Shown here in pieces: positions 11,624-23,845 of a DNA stretch of 64,000 nt (positions are counted from its first letter, which is position 1; the number at the start of each line of letters is the position of its first letter). The translations under genes were made by a program, and so were the position numbers. The DNA lies in the NCBI GenBank assembly GCA_964035545.1, contig OZ037770.1, positions 9,326,973-9,390,972 of the forward strand, written 5' to 3'. Source of the DNA: Bugula neritina. Lineage: Eukaryota; Bryozoa; Gymnolaemata; Cheilostomatida; Bugulidae. Under the pieces are notes generated by a model, which did not search any database, was not told the DNA's origin, and saw only the letters and a program-made list of their open reading frames with translations.

Positions 11624-13102
11624 CTACTTCAATGTATTTCTCCAAGAAACCAACTGAGCCTCAGTGCTAACTACAGTTAACAGACTATGGTTCTTCAATT
11701 CCCTAAAACCTAGTATATTAGACTTAGAACCTTTAATAACATACAGGTTAGTTACTGTTTTCTTAAACTTGCTTCCTAAAACAACCTCAGCTTTGCCTAA
11801 CACTGAGAGCTGGGAGTTGTCGGCACTCTTTAAAACTCTATCACTTTCGTGAAGCTCAAGTGCTAATGTTTTACTTGTGTCTTCAGTAATTGTAGACACA
11901 TCTGCACCAGTATCTAAAACAAACTCAATATTTCTATCATTAACACTAAGATTCTGTTTCCATGTTTCAGCTCCATCGTATGGTTCACTATCAATAAACC
12001 TAACCTTACTAGATGTGACAGCTCTAGTTCTAGGTGATCTCCAAGAAGAACTATCTTTACTATCTACTGACCATTCTCTATCTGAGCTACTACTCCTTTG
12101 ACTTCTATAGTTACTTCTACTAGAGTAATCTTTGTCCTTGTAAGACCTACGCATTCTACAGTCTCTTGCTATGTGGGCATGTTTTCCACATGCATAACAT
12201 CTTATTTTCGGACAATTCCTAGCAACATGCTCAGGTTTATGACAAACATAACATAAACTGTCTGAACTGCTACTACTACTATTACTGCTAGCTCTATGTC
12301 TACTTCTATAGTCTGGAGATTTGTGGCGAGAATAATCTCGACTACTATCTCTAGAACTATATCTACCTTTATGTCTATCATTATCATAGTAAGATGACCT
12401 TCTGTCCGTTACTCTATCAGACTTAGTTCTAACTTCAGCTATGTTAGCAAAGTTATTATTCAAATTAGAACTACTAGATCTAACCTCAGAAACCATTGCA
12501 GCAGATTCTCTAGCAATATTCCTAGTCTTCAAAATATCAGACAACGCTTTCCAAGTGATATTTTCATTAAGCATAAGTTGTCTTCTCAGATATTCATCTC
12601 TTAAACCAACTACTGCCATACTAATAGCAAACCTTTGTCTAAGGTCTTCCACATTAGCCCCTTCAACAAATCCTAAATTTCTACTATGTTTCTCAACACG
12701 TAGCAAATACTCTAACTCATCTTCGCCACATGTTTGAGACAAAGTTGCTGCTTTAACCCAAGCCACATGGACATTTTCTGTTTTCTCATAGTGGCCTTTC
12801 AACAAATTTAAAGCATCATTATGAGCATTGTCATCATTCCTTTCAAGATCAAATCCTAAAGATTGTAACACATCAATACCCTCATCTCCAATGGCATTGA
12901 GCAGAGCTAAAAACTTAGCTTCACCTCTAAATCTATTTACTGCAATACTGGACAGCATTTCAGTACCCATTTCAAGGGTTGCTAATCGAACTGACAGGTT
13001 GTATTTTACCAACCATTTCTTAAAACAATCACTCTGATTATCGGAGCTCAAAACTAACTTAGGAAACCGATTGAGGTCGGTAAACCTAGTGTTAGTTGCC
13101 AT
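11624..13102 (-). CDS. Gag-protease polyprotein of the LTR element
   Basis: A 492-residue intact ORF. Residues 1-200 form a largely helical region that resembles retrotransposon capsid proteins. Residues about 230-282 are an Arg/Ser-rich linker. Two CCHC zinc knuckles follow (C284, C287, H292, C297 and C302, C305, H310, C315), which bind RNA. A retropepsin core has the catalytic DTGA at 397-400, and an ILGFREL segment near 455 fits the usual second conserved block (ILG + hydrophobic). The ORF stops about 20 residues later, where a full element would continue into reverse transcriptase. The initiator ATG at 13,102 lies about 370 bases inside the 5' LTR. The lack of frameshifts agrees with the identical LTRs. 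It would supply Gag and processing, while reverse transcription and integration must come from elsewhere. Confidence 0.9.
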   Translation of the reverse strand: MATNTRFTDLNRFPKLVLSSDNQSDCFKKWLVKYNLSVRLATLEMGTEMLSSIAVNRFRGEAKFLALLNAIGDEGIDVLQSLGFDLERNDDNAHNDALNLLKGHYEKTENVHVAWVKAATLSQTCGEDELEYLLRVEKHSRNLGFVEGANVEDLRQRFAISMAVVGLRDEYLRRQLMLNENITWKALSDILKTRNIARESAAMVSEVRSSSSNLNNNFANIAEVRTKSDRVTDRRSSYYDNDRHKGRYSSRDSSRDYSRHKSPDYRSRHRASSNSSSSSSDSLCYVCHKPEHVARNCPKIRCYACGKHAHIARDCRMRRSYKDKDYSSRSNYRSQRSSSSDREWSVDSKDSSSWRSPRTRAVTSSKVRFIDSEPYDGAETWKQNLSVNDRNIEFVLDTGADVSTITEDTSKTLALELHESDRVLKSADNSQLSVLGKAEVVLGSKFKKTVTNLYVIKGSKSNILGFRELKNHSLLTVVSTEAQLVSWRNTLK

Positions 13103-13450
13103 TATGATCTGAATGTGAGCGTGATATAAAATTTAAAATTTTAATTATCACTACCAGAAAGCTTAATTATTTTAATAACCCTGTTAATCCTTAAACCTAA
13201 TAATAATATTAAATTTGAATTTATCAAATCTAATACTCTAACCGAATTATAAATAATAATATTAATATTTCACTGTCACTCCACTAACTCTTACTCTTAC
13301 TCTACTGATAACACAAACTAAACTCCACAAATGTCTCTCAAATAAGCTTTTATAGTTACTCTCCACTGTTTGTCTCTCCTCTATTATTTGATTCTGCTCC
13401 ACTATTCACTCTTCTCCACTATTCACTCCTTCTCCACTGTTGACTGTCTA

Positions 13451-13470
13451 CAATCCTGCCGACTGCGCCA
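13451..13470 (-). promoter_or_regulatory. Primer binding site, tRNA-Ser type
   Basis: On the minus strand TGGCGCAGTCGGCAGGATTG starts immediately inside the 5' LTR. It is complementary to the 3' end of an animal serine tRNA (…CCGACTGCG plus CCA). Serine tRNA priming is known for several insect Gypsy-group elements. Confidence 0.85.
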
Positions 13471-13665
13471 TGTAATGTACGGTCCTACTTACTCGACAGT
13501 CTGCGTAAGAGTCCCTCGTGCAGTCTTTACTTTCACTCTCACAATAGCCAATATCCAAGCCGTACAAGCTGGTAGGAAATCCGAATGCTTGTAAGGCGGT
13601 TAGCCAATCACCTCAGGTTAGCTTGTAGCTTATCTGCTAAAGACTATAAACCGCATTATATTCCA
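13471..13665 (-). repeat. 5' LTR of the Gag-protease element
   Basis: The 195-base copy matches 10,943-11,137 throughout. It is followed by the GTTTC target duplication at 13,666-13,670. As the element reads on the minus strand, this is the promoter-bearing LTR. Confidence 0.93.
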
Positions 13666-13670
13666 GTTTC

Positions 13671-15150
13671 TATTGTCGTTCATGACAAGAGAAAATAATA
13701 TTTGACTTTGGATTTGAAAAACAAATATTTATTTTTGGGATGAATTTTCTGAACAAGTTCAGAAACATTTTTTTGGTTATACTATGAAGAAAGTCAGTGT
13801 AAAAGTTATAAGATATAACAAAACTAATATTAGTTTTCATAAAATATAGATTGAAGTCTACATGGCACTATAATATCTATATAGCATATGTGGTGTTCTA
13901 TTCACAAACAACACATTAAAACAATTATATATGAAGGTATAGTAACAGCGGTGAATTGCTTTATTCATTGTATAATTAAAAGTAACTCAGAACTCATAAC
14001 TTGCATGTGTCTTAAAATTGAAATTTAATGAGTGTTAGTAGAGCATTGTACTCTATCCTGATTCAAGATGTAAACTTTTCAGCAGAAAACATTTGTTTTA
14101 ATAACATATCATAGTATGTGGTTAGTCACACTTTTGGTTTTTGACTTTTGACATTGAAAGCCCTGTTTTTCAAGCATTCCAATATGAATAAATGTGAACA
14201 AGTAGTGCACTTTTCTGGGTAGAATATCGTTTGGTAAACATTCAATTGCTAATATTTATGTTGCTGGTTCTGTAAGAGAGAAGGGTTACCTACTGGACAA
14301 TGACTTCACCAGAGATTATATAATCCCTAATTACACCGAAAGTTATGCAATCACTCATTCAATCATTCACTGCCTATTAGTCAGTCAATCGTCTGCCACA
14401 GACCTCTTAATTACATCAGCCCTAGAAGTGAGTCATCTTACAGTGTGCTGGGCTTATCTGAGCTTTGCCTTCCTTATCTGCAAAACCTATCTATGCACTG
14501 TCAATCTTCCAGGTTGCTGCTTTAATAAAGAGCATGGACTGTAGCCTATCCAAATGAAGCTTTTTTGAGTTTAACCACTGCTAACATAGAGCATTAAGAT
14601 TATATATTCAATTTTTTTGTAGATAGACATTATTGAATAAAACTGACTATAATGGAAGAAAATATTTTGATAAATTCATGCATGACTTTTATTCAATCTG
14701 AATTACAATGGGGTGTTCAAACTTCAAAAGGTCTAGAATCATTCTGATGCTACCATTAACAGCAAAAGTACAATTCAAACCCCAAAGTAAAAAAACCTAT
14801 GCACTATAAAAAAGAAATATAAACTGGTAATTTCAGGCTGTAAAACACCATATAATTACTCATCAGTAGGATTAACCATATATTTATTTCTCAAGGGGGC
14901 TTCAATAATATGTTATGTTTATAGTGACTAGGTAATTAAAACTTACTAGATTTCTTGGGCAGTGAAGATGCACAGAGGAAACTCTTGAGATGCACAAATA
15001 CTGGTAAAAATGACAATTCTTTATTTTTTACCAGAATGGCAAGAGTTTTATATTACAGTTGCTAAACACTTCACATTTAAAAGAGAGAAAATTTTGCTGC
15101 TTGAATAGTTGACTAATAGCCTTTACAAAATATCTCAAATTAAACTTGTT
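13671..15150. other. Intergenic, nothing recognised
   Basis: AT-rich sequence. No exon with splice signals and no repeat that I recognise. Confidence 0.4.
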
Positions 15151-15164
15151 TTTGTTGGTGAAAA

Positions 15165-15400
15165 AGAAGCAGCTGTGGTATAATAGAGTGTGTAGCAGGC
15201 CATGGGTTTGAATCCTGGCAGAACTTTATTGGTGAAGTGGAGAACCTTCAATAGCCTAATTTTTTTAAATTTCTTTTTGAATTTAGTTTTGAGGTGTGGG
15301 TTGAAACCATCAAATAGTTTACAGGCTTTTCTCAACTTTTCCTTTATAGCTCCTATATACCTAGTGGTGTCATCAGGTTCATTGAAGATACAGAGAAGAG
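15165..15400 (+). mobile_element. Possible second tRNA-derived SINE family
   Basis: It opens with gaagcagctgtggtataata (A-box-like) and then tgggtttgaatcctgg (B-box-like), about 30 bases apart as in a tRNA promoter. The body differs from the main SINE family. Part of its 3' region (acaggcttttctcaac) resembles the first 180 bases of the window. No target duplication was found. Confidence 0.45.
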
Positions 15401-15489
15401 CAACTTATTGTTCCTACACTGCCAGAGTTCTCATAGAATTGGAGAAAAATGTGAGATTTTTCTTGCAACAAAAGCTTCGATAAGAACAA

Positions 15490-16840
15490 AATTCATCAAG
15501 ATAATTTAGCAAGCTATTGTTCTAGCTAATTGTTATTACCAAATCTTTTGAGATTTAGTTATTTTCTCATGTACTGATTTGTAGATATTGTGAAGAATAT
15601 TATATTATATAGTATAGCTCAGAAAGACAATTGTGTTCATTGAAAATATCCGTTTATGTTGTATTCTTTGCATTTACGCAGTCCTTTAATAATCCGATAA
15701 TTTACAATTCTACGTCATGAAATTTATATTTAGAGTACAAAGTAATAGTAATAGCTATAAAATTCAGTTAATTTCAAATTTACCATTAACACAATAACAT
15801 GCTTTAATTATTAATTGTCAAAGATTGCCTAAAGCTAAAACTATATTTTATTTCAAAACTAATAAAATATTTTGTTTTATTTATATTAAAGTATCTTAAC
15901 TAAAACTGTCGAGCTTTTCCTTTACCTTTTTATTATCTTAATTACATAATAGAATCAAAAAACTATAATAAGAACAAAACATAAGCTTATTATAAATGCA
16001 AACAATAACTGTGCAGGAGGAAAAATACAGCAGTGCTTTGAGCCACAAGAATTTTAATATTTTTCTAATTCCCTGCCATTCTAGAATAACGCATAAAAGT
16101 ATTGTTGTGTGAGCAAAACGACTTCTACCGCAGAAGATACACAGAAGTTAAAACCACTGTGAGGCTCATAAAAGATGGTAGAGTAATGGCCACACCACTA
16201 GTAATCTTTACTCTCTTTTTCTTAATCTTTCTTCTCAGGGTCTTTAAAGCTGAAACAACGAAGTTTAAAGTTACTAGCAATATTTGGATATATGAATGCC
16301 TGAATGTATTGGATGATTTGAAAAATTATATATTTGATAGTTTATTTTTCATTACTTTTCAGCAACAAAGTTATTATGCAGCTTATTAAAGGTTTTTAAT
16401 AAAGAAAGAAAAAAATATTCACTCTCAAAAAGAACCACAAATAGCGAGAACTTGTGTGTGCAGAAAAGCTAATCTTTTTCATTGGTGTTATCCCAATTAG
16501 CCACCAGGCTAAATTACCCACTTAGACATTTCCCACATGGACGCTTCCCAATAAGACGCTATTTATTTATTTTAGTACAACGTGATTATATGTATTTTTG
16601 TTTAAGGAAAATTTTTTAAATCAGCTCTTGAAGTTTGGGGAAGCATAGCAAGTAATTCGGAGTCTTAAAACTAAATGAAATATTTAATACATCTTTCATG
16701 TCATTGTTTTAATAAAGCATTAACAAATTGCAAATAGAAAAGTAACAGTTTTTTAACTGGAAAAAAATGTGCTCAGGTTCAAAGGTTCAAAGAGTTTATA
16801 ACAATTCAACAAGAAACCGTAAGTAAAACAATAATACTAT
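15490..16840. other. Intergenic, nothing recognised
   Basis: AT-rich. The open frame at 16,102-16,389 includes a hydrophobic segment but has no recognisable domain or splice context, so I do not call it a gene. Confidence 0.35.
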
Positions 16841-16846
16841 AACACA

Positions 16847-17070
16847 GGAGCAGCCGTGGTCTAGGGGTTAGAGAGTTTGCTTAGTAAACACTAAGTATTG
16901 GGAACAAACTCTCCCACACAAAAAACCCTTGGTGATGTTAGGAAGAGCATCAAGTCATGATTGCTCCTGTGCCCTATATAAATAGGCCTTTAGCCCCTTT
17001 AACAAAAAACCCATCTTCATCAGGAGTTTTCTAAAAAAAATGGCGACTACAAACATGGGTGAGCTTTTTT
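16847..17070 (+). mobile_element. tRNA-derived SINE with target duplication
   Basis: The head ggagcagccgtggtctaggg is followed by the body and a tail ending tggcgactacaaacatggg. The target duplication ataatactataaca lies at 16,831-16,844 and 17,071-17,084. This is the clearest full-length plus-strand copy outside the paralogue cluster. Confidence 0.85.
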
Positions 17071-17394
17071 ATAATACTATAACATTCTATAGGATACAGT
17101 ACAGTATTATTTACAAAATACCAGAATAATTAAAAAAATATCATCAAGGAAATTATGACATTAACAGGATGGCTTATGGTTCTATGGTGGATTTAACCTC
17201 TGCACTTGTATAATTCATCTCTTCAGTCAACAGAATTACAGCACCAAGACATGATTAGCTTAACTTAAACCCACGTAGTTTTTTTATCTCGGCTTAAGTT
17301 GCTTAACTAATCAGCTTTTAGTTTTCAAGAATTTCTTTTTGCTAAAATGAAGCATTCAAAACTAGATTGATTATGTGTCAAAATAAGAGTTGAC

Positions 17395-17755
17395 ACCTTT
17401 AATGACAAACAATTGACACTTTTACTTCTTGATTGTTGACACTTTTACTACTCTTTGTTGACACTTTTACTACTCTTTGTTGACACTTTTACTACTCTTT
17501 GTTGACACTTTTACTACTCGATTGTTGACACTTTTACTACTTGATTGTTGACAATTTTACTACTTGATTGTTGACACTTTTACTACTTGATTGTTGAAAC
17601 TTTTACTACTTGATTGTTGACACTTTTACTAGTTTCTGTTGACACTTTTACTATTGATTGTTGACACTTTTACTATTAATTGTTGACACTGTTACTACTT
17701 GATTGTTGACACTTTTACTACTCTTTGTTGACACTTTTACTATTGATTTCTTACA
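17395..17755. repeat. Minisatellite, about 22-bp unit
   Basis: About 16 copies of a unit like tgttgacacttttactact followed by cttt/tgat, with point changes and small length changes. No open frame runs through it consistently. Confidence 0.9.
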
Positions 17756-17759
17756 CCTT

Positions 17760-18410
17760 CACCGCTAAACTGCTGTCTCTCCAACTCTTACAACTCTGAT
17801 GAGCACAGCTGTTACAAACTTTCACAGTGCAGCAGAATATAAAGAAATCATGTCAAATATTGTAGCTTTAATTAAAGTTGACAAATTGACAAAAGTTATT
17901 AAGAAATTAGGCAAATAATTATGCTTTTTTGATAATAATTATTTATATCTTACTTGGTAGAAAATCTGAATAATTATATTATAGTGTTTTGAGAAATGCT
18001 TCTGTTTTAGGAATTAAATACAAGAACTATTTGGTTGCCCCTGAATAATACTAGCGAAGGGTGGGAACTGGTAGAAATTATATGCTTATTATAGTACCAT
18101 GTGCCTCTACCCTACACCAGCAGTGAGGAATTCTAGTATTATTGTATTAAAGGATTAGGATTATAAGGGAGCTGCACTGTGAGCTGTTCACTGGCTAATT
18201 ATCTCCCCTCCCACTGATACTATCATGTACTACATAGCACTTTCACCACTCTAAATCCTTTTATGAATAACTAAACTCTGCAGGCTGTACTTGAAGTAGT
18301 AGGTCTATTATAAATCCCTAGCAAGATATTGGTTTACATGCACCAACAGTGTGCAAATACCTACCAAACAACAAAAAGACAAGTTGCTCGCAGTACACAA
18401 TATAAATTAT
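17760..18410. other. Intergenic or 3' region of the first cysteine-rich paralogue
   Basis: The last exon of the 19.2-29.4 kb gene should lie downstream of 19,246 on the minus strand, possibly here. I could not find a counterpart of the last exon seen in the second copy. Confidence 0.3.
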
Positions 18411-18420
18411 GCTGCATGCG

Positions 18421-18526
18421 ATGGTATGTGTGTATATATGTGTGTACATGTGTGTGTATATATGTGTGTATATGTGTGTGTATATGTGTGTAAATTATAT
18501 GTGTTGTGTGTATGTATGTGTATGTA

Positions 18527-18580
<54 letters not shown>

Positions 18581-18992
18581 TGCGTGTGTGTGTGTTATAT
18601 GTGTGTCTGTTATATGTGTGTGTGTTATATGTGTGTGTTATATGTGTGTGTTATATGTGTGTGTTATATGTGTGTGTTATATGTGTGTGTTATATGTGTG
18701 TGTTATATGTGTGTGTTATATGTGTGTGTTATATGTGTGTGTTATATGTGTGTGTTATGTGTGTGTTATGTGTGTGTTATGTGTGTGTGTTATGTGTGTG
18801 TTATATGTGTGTGTTATATGTGTGTGTTATATGTGTGTGTTATATGTGTGTGTTATATGTGTGTGTTATATGTGTGTGTTATATGTGTGTTATGTGTGTG
18901 TTATGTGTGTGTTATGTGTGTGTTATGTGTGTGTGTTATGTGTGTGTTATGTGTGTGTGTTTGTGTGTTTGTGTGTTTGTGTGTGTGTTATT
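18421..18992. repeat. TG-rich microsatellite and 13-bp minisatellite
   Basis: Mixed (TG)n, (CGTG)n and about 25 copies of a 13-bp unit, ttatatgtgtgtg, with a subset shortened to ttatgtgtgtg. Three plus-strand frames stay open through it and read Cys-Val-Met-Tyr repeats, an artefact of the repeat. Confidence 0.95.
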
Positions 18993-19245
18993 ATAATTTC
19001 ATTTTTTACAATATAAAAACAACAGTTAGTTTGATTGAACTTGAACAATATACTGAATGAATGATATTTTGTAGTTATTATTCAGTAATTCGGAAATAAT
19101 GTATTAATTTAATAAAACTGAGATGAGGCTGTTCTGTATGTACAACATATTGCTCATGTACAGGTGTGTAATACAGAATTAAAAAAGATATAATTAGCAA
19201 TGGCTTGGTTTGACTTGAGTCTAAGAGGAAAGAACAGCGACTTAC

Positions 19246-22200
19246 GTGTAGTTGGAGGTGCAAGAGTAGTTGTTGTGGAAAGCATTCTTTCTGTTGTTGG
19301 TTTACTACCACACAGGTCTTGTATGTACACCTGTAATATACAGTATGTACCTATTACTACCACACAGGTCCTGTATAACATACAGTATGTACCTATTACT
19401 ACAGCTATGATGTGAGAACACAATTCCAAATTATATATTACGTATTTTGGGATGGTTGTTTTTTTATATTTTTTCAAGTTTTAAAAAAAGTAAGATGTTT
19501 TGTTCATGAGAACACATAACTTTTCTTTTTTCTTGTATATGCGAATAAACTTTTGCTGTGGGTACCTTTGAGTTCCCTGTAACGTAGCATTAGGTTGTAG
19601 GTTGGCAAACATGTTGAAGAGATGACAATTGCTACTGTTACACCTGTCATATATACTATAATATGCAGCATAAATAATACTAATAATGAGAATAAGGATA
19701 ATCCACAAAGAACGGAGAAGCGGCATGAGTCATATTACAAAAAACCATACTAAAGAGGAATTTATTGACCTATAACATGTTTGCTGCTCATGTGTAAACA
19801 CTGACAAGTATATTAGCTGAAAGGCTGTATGATCATCTCCCAGATCGAACTGTCATTAGAGAGAGAAGAAAGGCGGCTTTACAAGGCAAGGAGCACCAAA
19901 GATCATTTCATGCTTGGCAATAAATGGTGTTTCAAGAAGTAAAAGTACTAAACTAATGTTGTGTTGGATAGATTATTAGAATGCATATGACATGCTACGA
20001 TGCATGCTGCTAAATCTTGGAGACATTGGTGAATTAAAGGAAATAATTGGAGAAAAAAGGAAAATACAGGATTAAGCACTAAAACTAAACTACTTTTGAA
20101 AAACGTCAAAAATTAGAATTAAAAGCGTTGGAGCTCTAAGTGGATTTGTTAGCACTACTTAGACTTTAAAGTAACTGTTTTTTATATATCTACTTCAGCC
20201 TAGTGGAATTAGGTCGGTAGTGAGAGATTACACTAGAAAGAATACAAAGCTGTAATGCAACCATAATACTAATATAGCGCAGAGCTAGCCTATACTCACC
20301 GTTCCATTTGGCCGTCCATCACAAAGGGGGTATATGATGTTACTCCACTTCTCCTTTATAGTTTGCACTTGGTTCTTCACACTATCACAAGGTCGGGTTA
20401 AGTTGAACCCAAAATATAGTAGCCAAGTATCTAAAGTGGCTTGGAGACATTCCAAGGGAGCCTCCATCTTTCTAATAAACAAAACATGCATGCAATATTT
20501 TAAAACTCTATCAACTGATGCGATGTTTTAGCCTACTTGAATTAGAAACTTATTAGAAATGCAACTTTTACGTTTTTTATAGCGCGTTTTTGACGAAAAA
20601 TACAAAAACCAACACGTATCATTACTGAGCTTGCTATTCCTATTTATAACTAAGCTTATGAAATATGATAGTTGATAGAGGTATTGTAGGCATAAAACAA
20701 AAATACAAAAAGCATTTTATTTTCTTAAAACGGCACCAACAGGTTAATGAATTCATAAAAAAGAGGTACTGGGTGCAACAATATTACAGCTTGCATGGGT
20801 TGAAAATATTGAAAACTTCTTATTTTTTTTTGACATGTAATAATTTGATCTGGTAAACGACCTTGTTATTTGGCCTTGTTTGCTAGTGGAGTTAATAGAA
20901 AGTACCATGGTGTCTCATGAATGTAATCTATTTGTAGTGAAATATTTTAATTATAACATATCTTATTACAACATTATTGATAGAATTAGAGCTTGAATGG
21001 GTTGTGACTGGTTGGATAAATATGTACTGAGAAAGACAACTCCTACATTTATGTAGTGTAGGCATCAAGCGTAATGTTATACAGTACAATATTATATTCA
21101 ATGAAATATACATATCTTAGAAGTAAGCTGTTTCAACCGAACACAGTAAGCTACCTAAACTTTACTGCATAACTTATATCAATAACTTGTAAATAATACT
21201 GATACTAATACTACTGTATTTTATACTATGGTAATCGATTTGTGGCTAACCATAATATACTAATAACTTGCAACTATATAGACTTGTAATTTATAATTAT
21301 ATTATAGTGCCAATATTACCACTAGAATATCCAATAATATCAAGAAGTTTGTAATTGGTACCAAGACTAGAGCTAACACAGTTCTAACTCAAAATTATTA
21401 CCCACATTATAGTACACTATATTACTAATGTTAATAATTTAATTTATACTATAAAAATGATACTAATAATACAATATACTATAACCCTGATTAACTTACA
21501 ACTTAGGTAACTATTACCAAATATTATATAATATATCATACTATAGTATGAGAACTGTTACTAAATAGAGACAAACTTACGGGCAGAAATCCTCGAGGTT
21601 CTGAGATCTGGCATCTTCGTTGAGCTCATAAAAATATGCCCAGTTGATGTCTGAATCCTACAAGATGTGACAGACTGAGAATATTTATAACATACTGGCT
21701 ATAAGTCATGTGTCATTCACAGGTATATTCTACTTGTCATATTTTATTCATTTAGCACATTGCTATGTGGAATTGGTAAAATATTTTAAATACTTATCAG
21801 CAGAAGCAAAAAAGTAACTAATGTGCAAAAAATAGAAAATATTCATACGATATGTTTTACAAAAACAATGCAATGTCCGATATTTAAAAGTATAGAAGCA
21901 TAATATTATTAAACGTTTTCAAAGTTTGTTATGCATAATAACTAGATACACTATTATACACAATACTCAATATTATGTAACACAGTTTATAACTAAATCT
22001 ACAGAGAGCAGCTGTGGTCTAGCGGTTAGAGTGTTTGCCTAGTAAGCACGAAGTCAGTGGTTCGAGCCCGACAAAGGTCATTGGTGATGTTAGAAAGAGT
22101 ATCCAGTCATAATTGCTTCTGTGCCCTATGTGAAAAAAATTCCTTAGCCAGATTTAAAAAAAACCCTTTCCATCAGGGGTTTCTCACAGAGATAGTGACT

Positions 22201-23801
22201 ATAAGTTTTCATGAGTTTTATGTAACTAAATCTACAGAATATTAGATGACTCATTACTTTCATCTCCCCAAAGCAGAACAAGTTGACGTAATCTCCACAG
22301 AGTCCGACTGCAGACTTTCTCAGCTCACACTCCATCTCCCACTGAAAAATGGCAGTCTTGTGAAAACGACGGGCGGGTGTACACACCCCCGAACAGTCTA
22401 GTCCAGACTCTTTGAGAACATTGTCTATGCAATTCACATATCTGTAAAAATATATTATAACAAATTAGACAACAATACAAAAGCAGGCAAATCCAACATA
22501 TATTACTTGTTATTGGTGTAACGATGGCTGAACACAATTATGATGTACCATATAAATAATGTATAACTATGTAAGATGAGTTGATGGAAAAAACATTAGA
22601 GCAGTGCAAGACTAACAAATTTTGTGATTGATTTCTACCAATGAAAATTTTTTCTATCGACTGCATAAGTAATGAGGTCAGTTGTTGTTTCTCATCAATT
22701 GGAGAGAATTTAGTGAATCAGCAACTACTGTTTCTCCAGAAGTCATCAGCAGTGAAGCTGTTGGTAATTCTTGATTAAAGACAGTGACAGATTCGTCTTC
22801 ACAAAGGAACAGTAAGGAGGGAGGATCAATTTTTTTCAAGATTTTCTATTAGAGAACACTTGCACGTGTTATACCTAGGTGATATGCACATGTCTTATTC
22901 ACAGTTGTTTGCATATATCAAAGGTTGGCTGTTTGAACGATTCAAATGTAGAAGTATTATCATTCAAGCACTGAAGAGAAGATAACTTCTAATCACTATA
23001 TTAGACTGCTAAAACTGCTTACTTTGTCAGGTGATGACCACAGGTTTGTTTGTTGTGTAGCATGTCACATGCCCTGGTGTCTGCCATTCTACACTGAGAC
23101 ACTGCAAGGTAGATGAGTATAAAATTAAAATTGATTTCCTTGTCATAGTGAACATGGGATTTGTATTACAAGTCCTCATATAAAAACAACTAGACGAGAA
23201 TTTCAAATTAAGTTAGCTCATGACACCTAATTATATGATAAAAAAAATCAGCAGCTATGGTTTAAGGGTTAGTATGTAAAAATGAGGTTGTTGTGTCCAT
23301 ACCCACCAAAAGCCATTGGTGATGGCAAGATCAGTGTATCTATAGTACAGATTGCTTCTGTACTACAATAGTTAAAAAAGGCCCTTTCCATTATAAAAGT
23401 TCTCTCAGAAATAGCAACCATCAATTCACACATGTTTATATACAGAACAACACCACCCTAATTCCTAAAGAGATTATTATAGTTGCTCACATTAACACCA
23501 TAAACTGGCCCACGACCTCTTTAAACTTACCTGCACCATCTACAGGCCATTCAGATTCACAGTACTTAGAGATCACGACTTCCAAGTGTTTATACTGCTT
23601 AGGGTAACTGTATGATACTCCAACCTCCAGATTCTTTTTGCAGTGTTGAAAGCATTGGTAGGCCCACACAAACTCACTAAAACATACATACAAAAAATAA
23701 ATTCTTTTAAATATCATCAATCTTTCAACTATTCTTCTTGTACATGCACGTATTTAGAATAAGCACATGAAAATGTCTCCAAATAGTGAAAGTTTAAAAT
23801 T

Positions 23802-23845
<44 letters not shown>

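Larger units (their letters stand above)
10938..13670 (-). mobile_element. Complete non-autonomous LTR retrotransposon (Gag-protease only)
   Basis: The element proper is 10,943-13,665 and lies between 5-bp target duplications GTTTC at 10,938-10,942 and 13,666-13,670. It has two 195-bp LTRs that I read as identical, a tRNA-Ser-type primer site next to the 5' LTR, one Gag-protease ORF, a 24-bp palindrome array, and a polypurine tract before the 3' LTR. The internal part is only about 2.3 kb and holds no reverse transcriptase, RNase H or integrase. Identical LTRs and an intact target duplication mean a recent insertion. It must have been mobilised by a related full-length element, which makes it a TR-GAG type. 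The Gag knuckles, protease and serine primer suggest Gypsy affinity. Confidence 0.9.

Noticed and set aside
17395-17755. Possible CRISPR-like array
   Set aside because: The unit is a contiguous 22-bp tandem repeat without unique spacers, in a eukaryotic genome.
18351-19060. Three long plus-strand open frames of Cys-Val-Met-Tyr repeats
   Set aside because: They are readings of a TG-rich 13-bp minisatellite in all three frames, with no gene context.
22144-22437. Longer versions of paralogue exons that read into introns (also 33,215-33,610 and 35,882-36,253)
   Set aside because: Both paralogues share GT-AG borders at the same places, and the extra residues are not conserved between copies.
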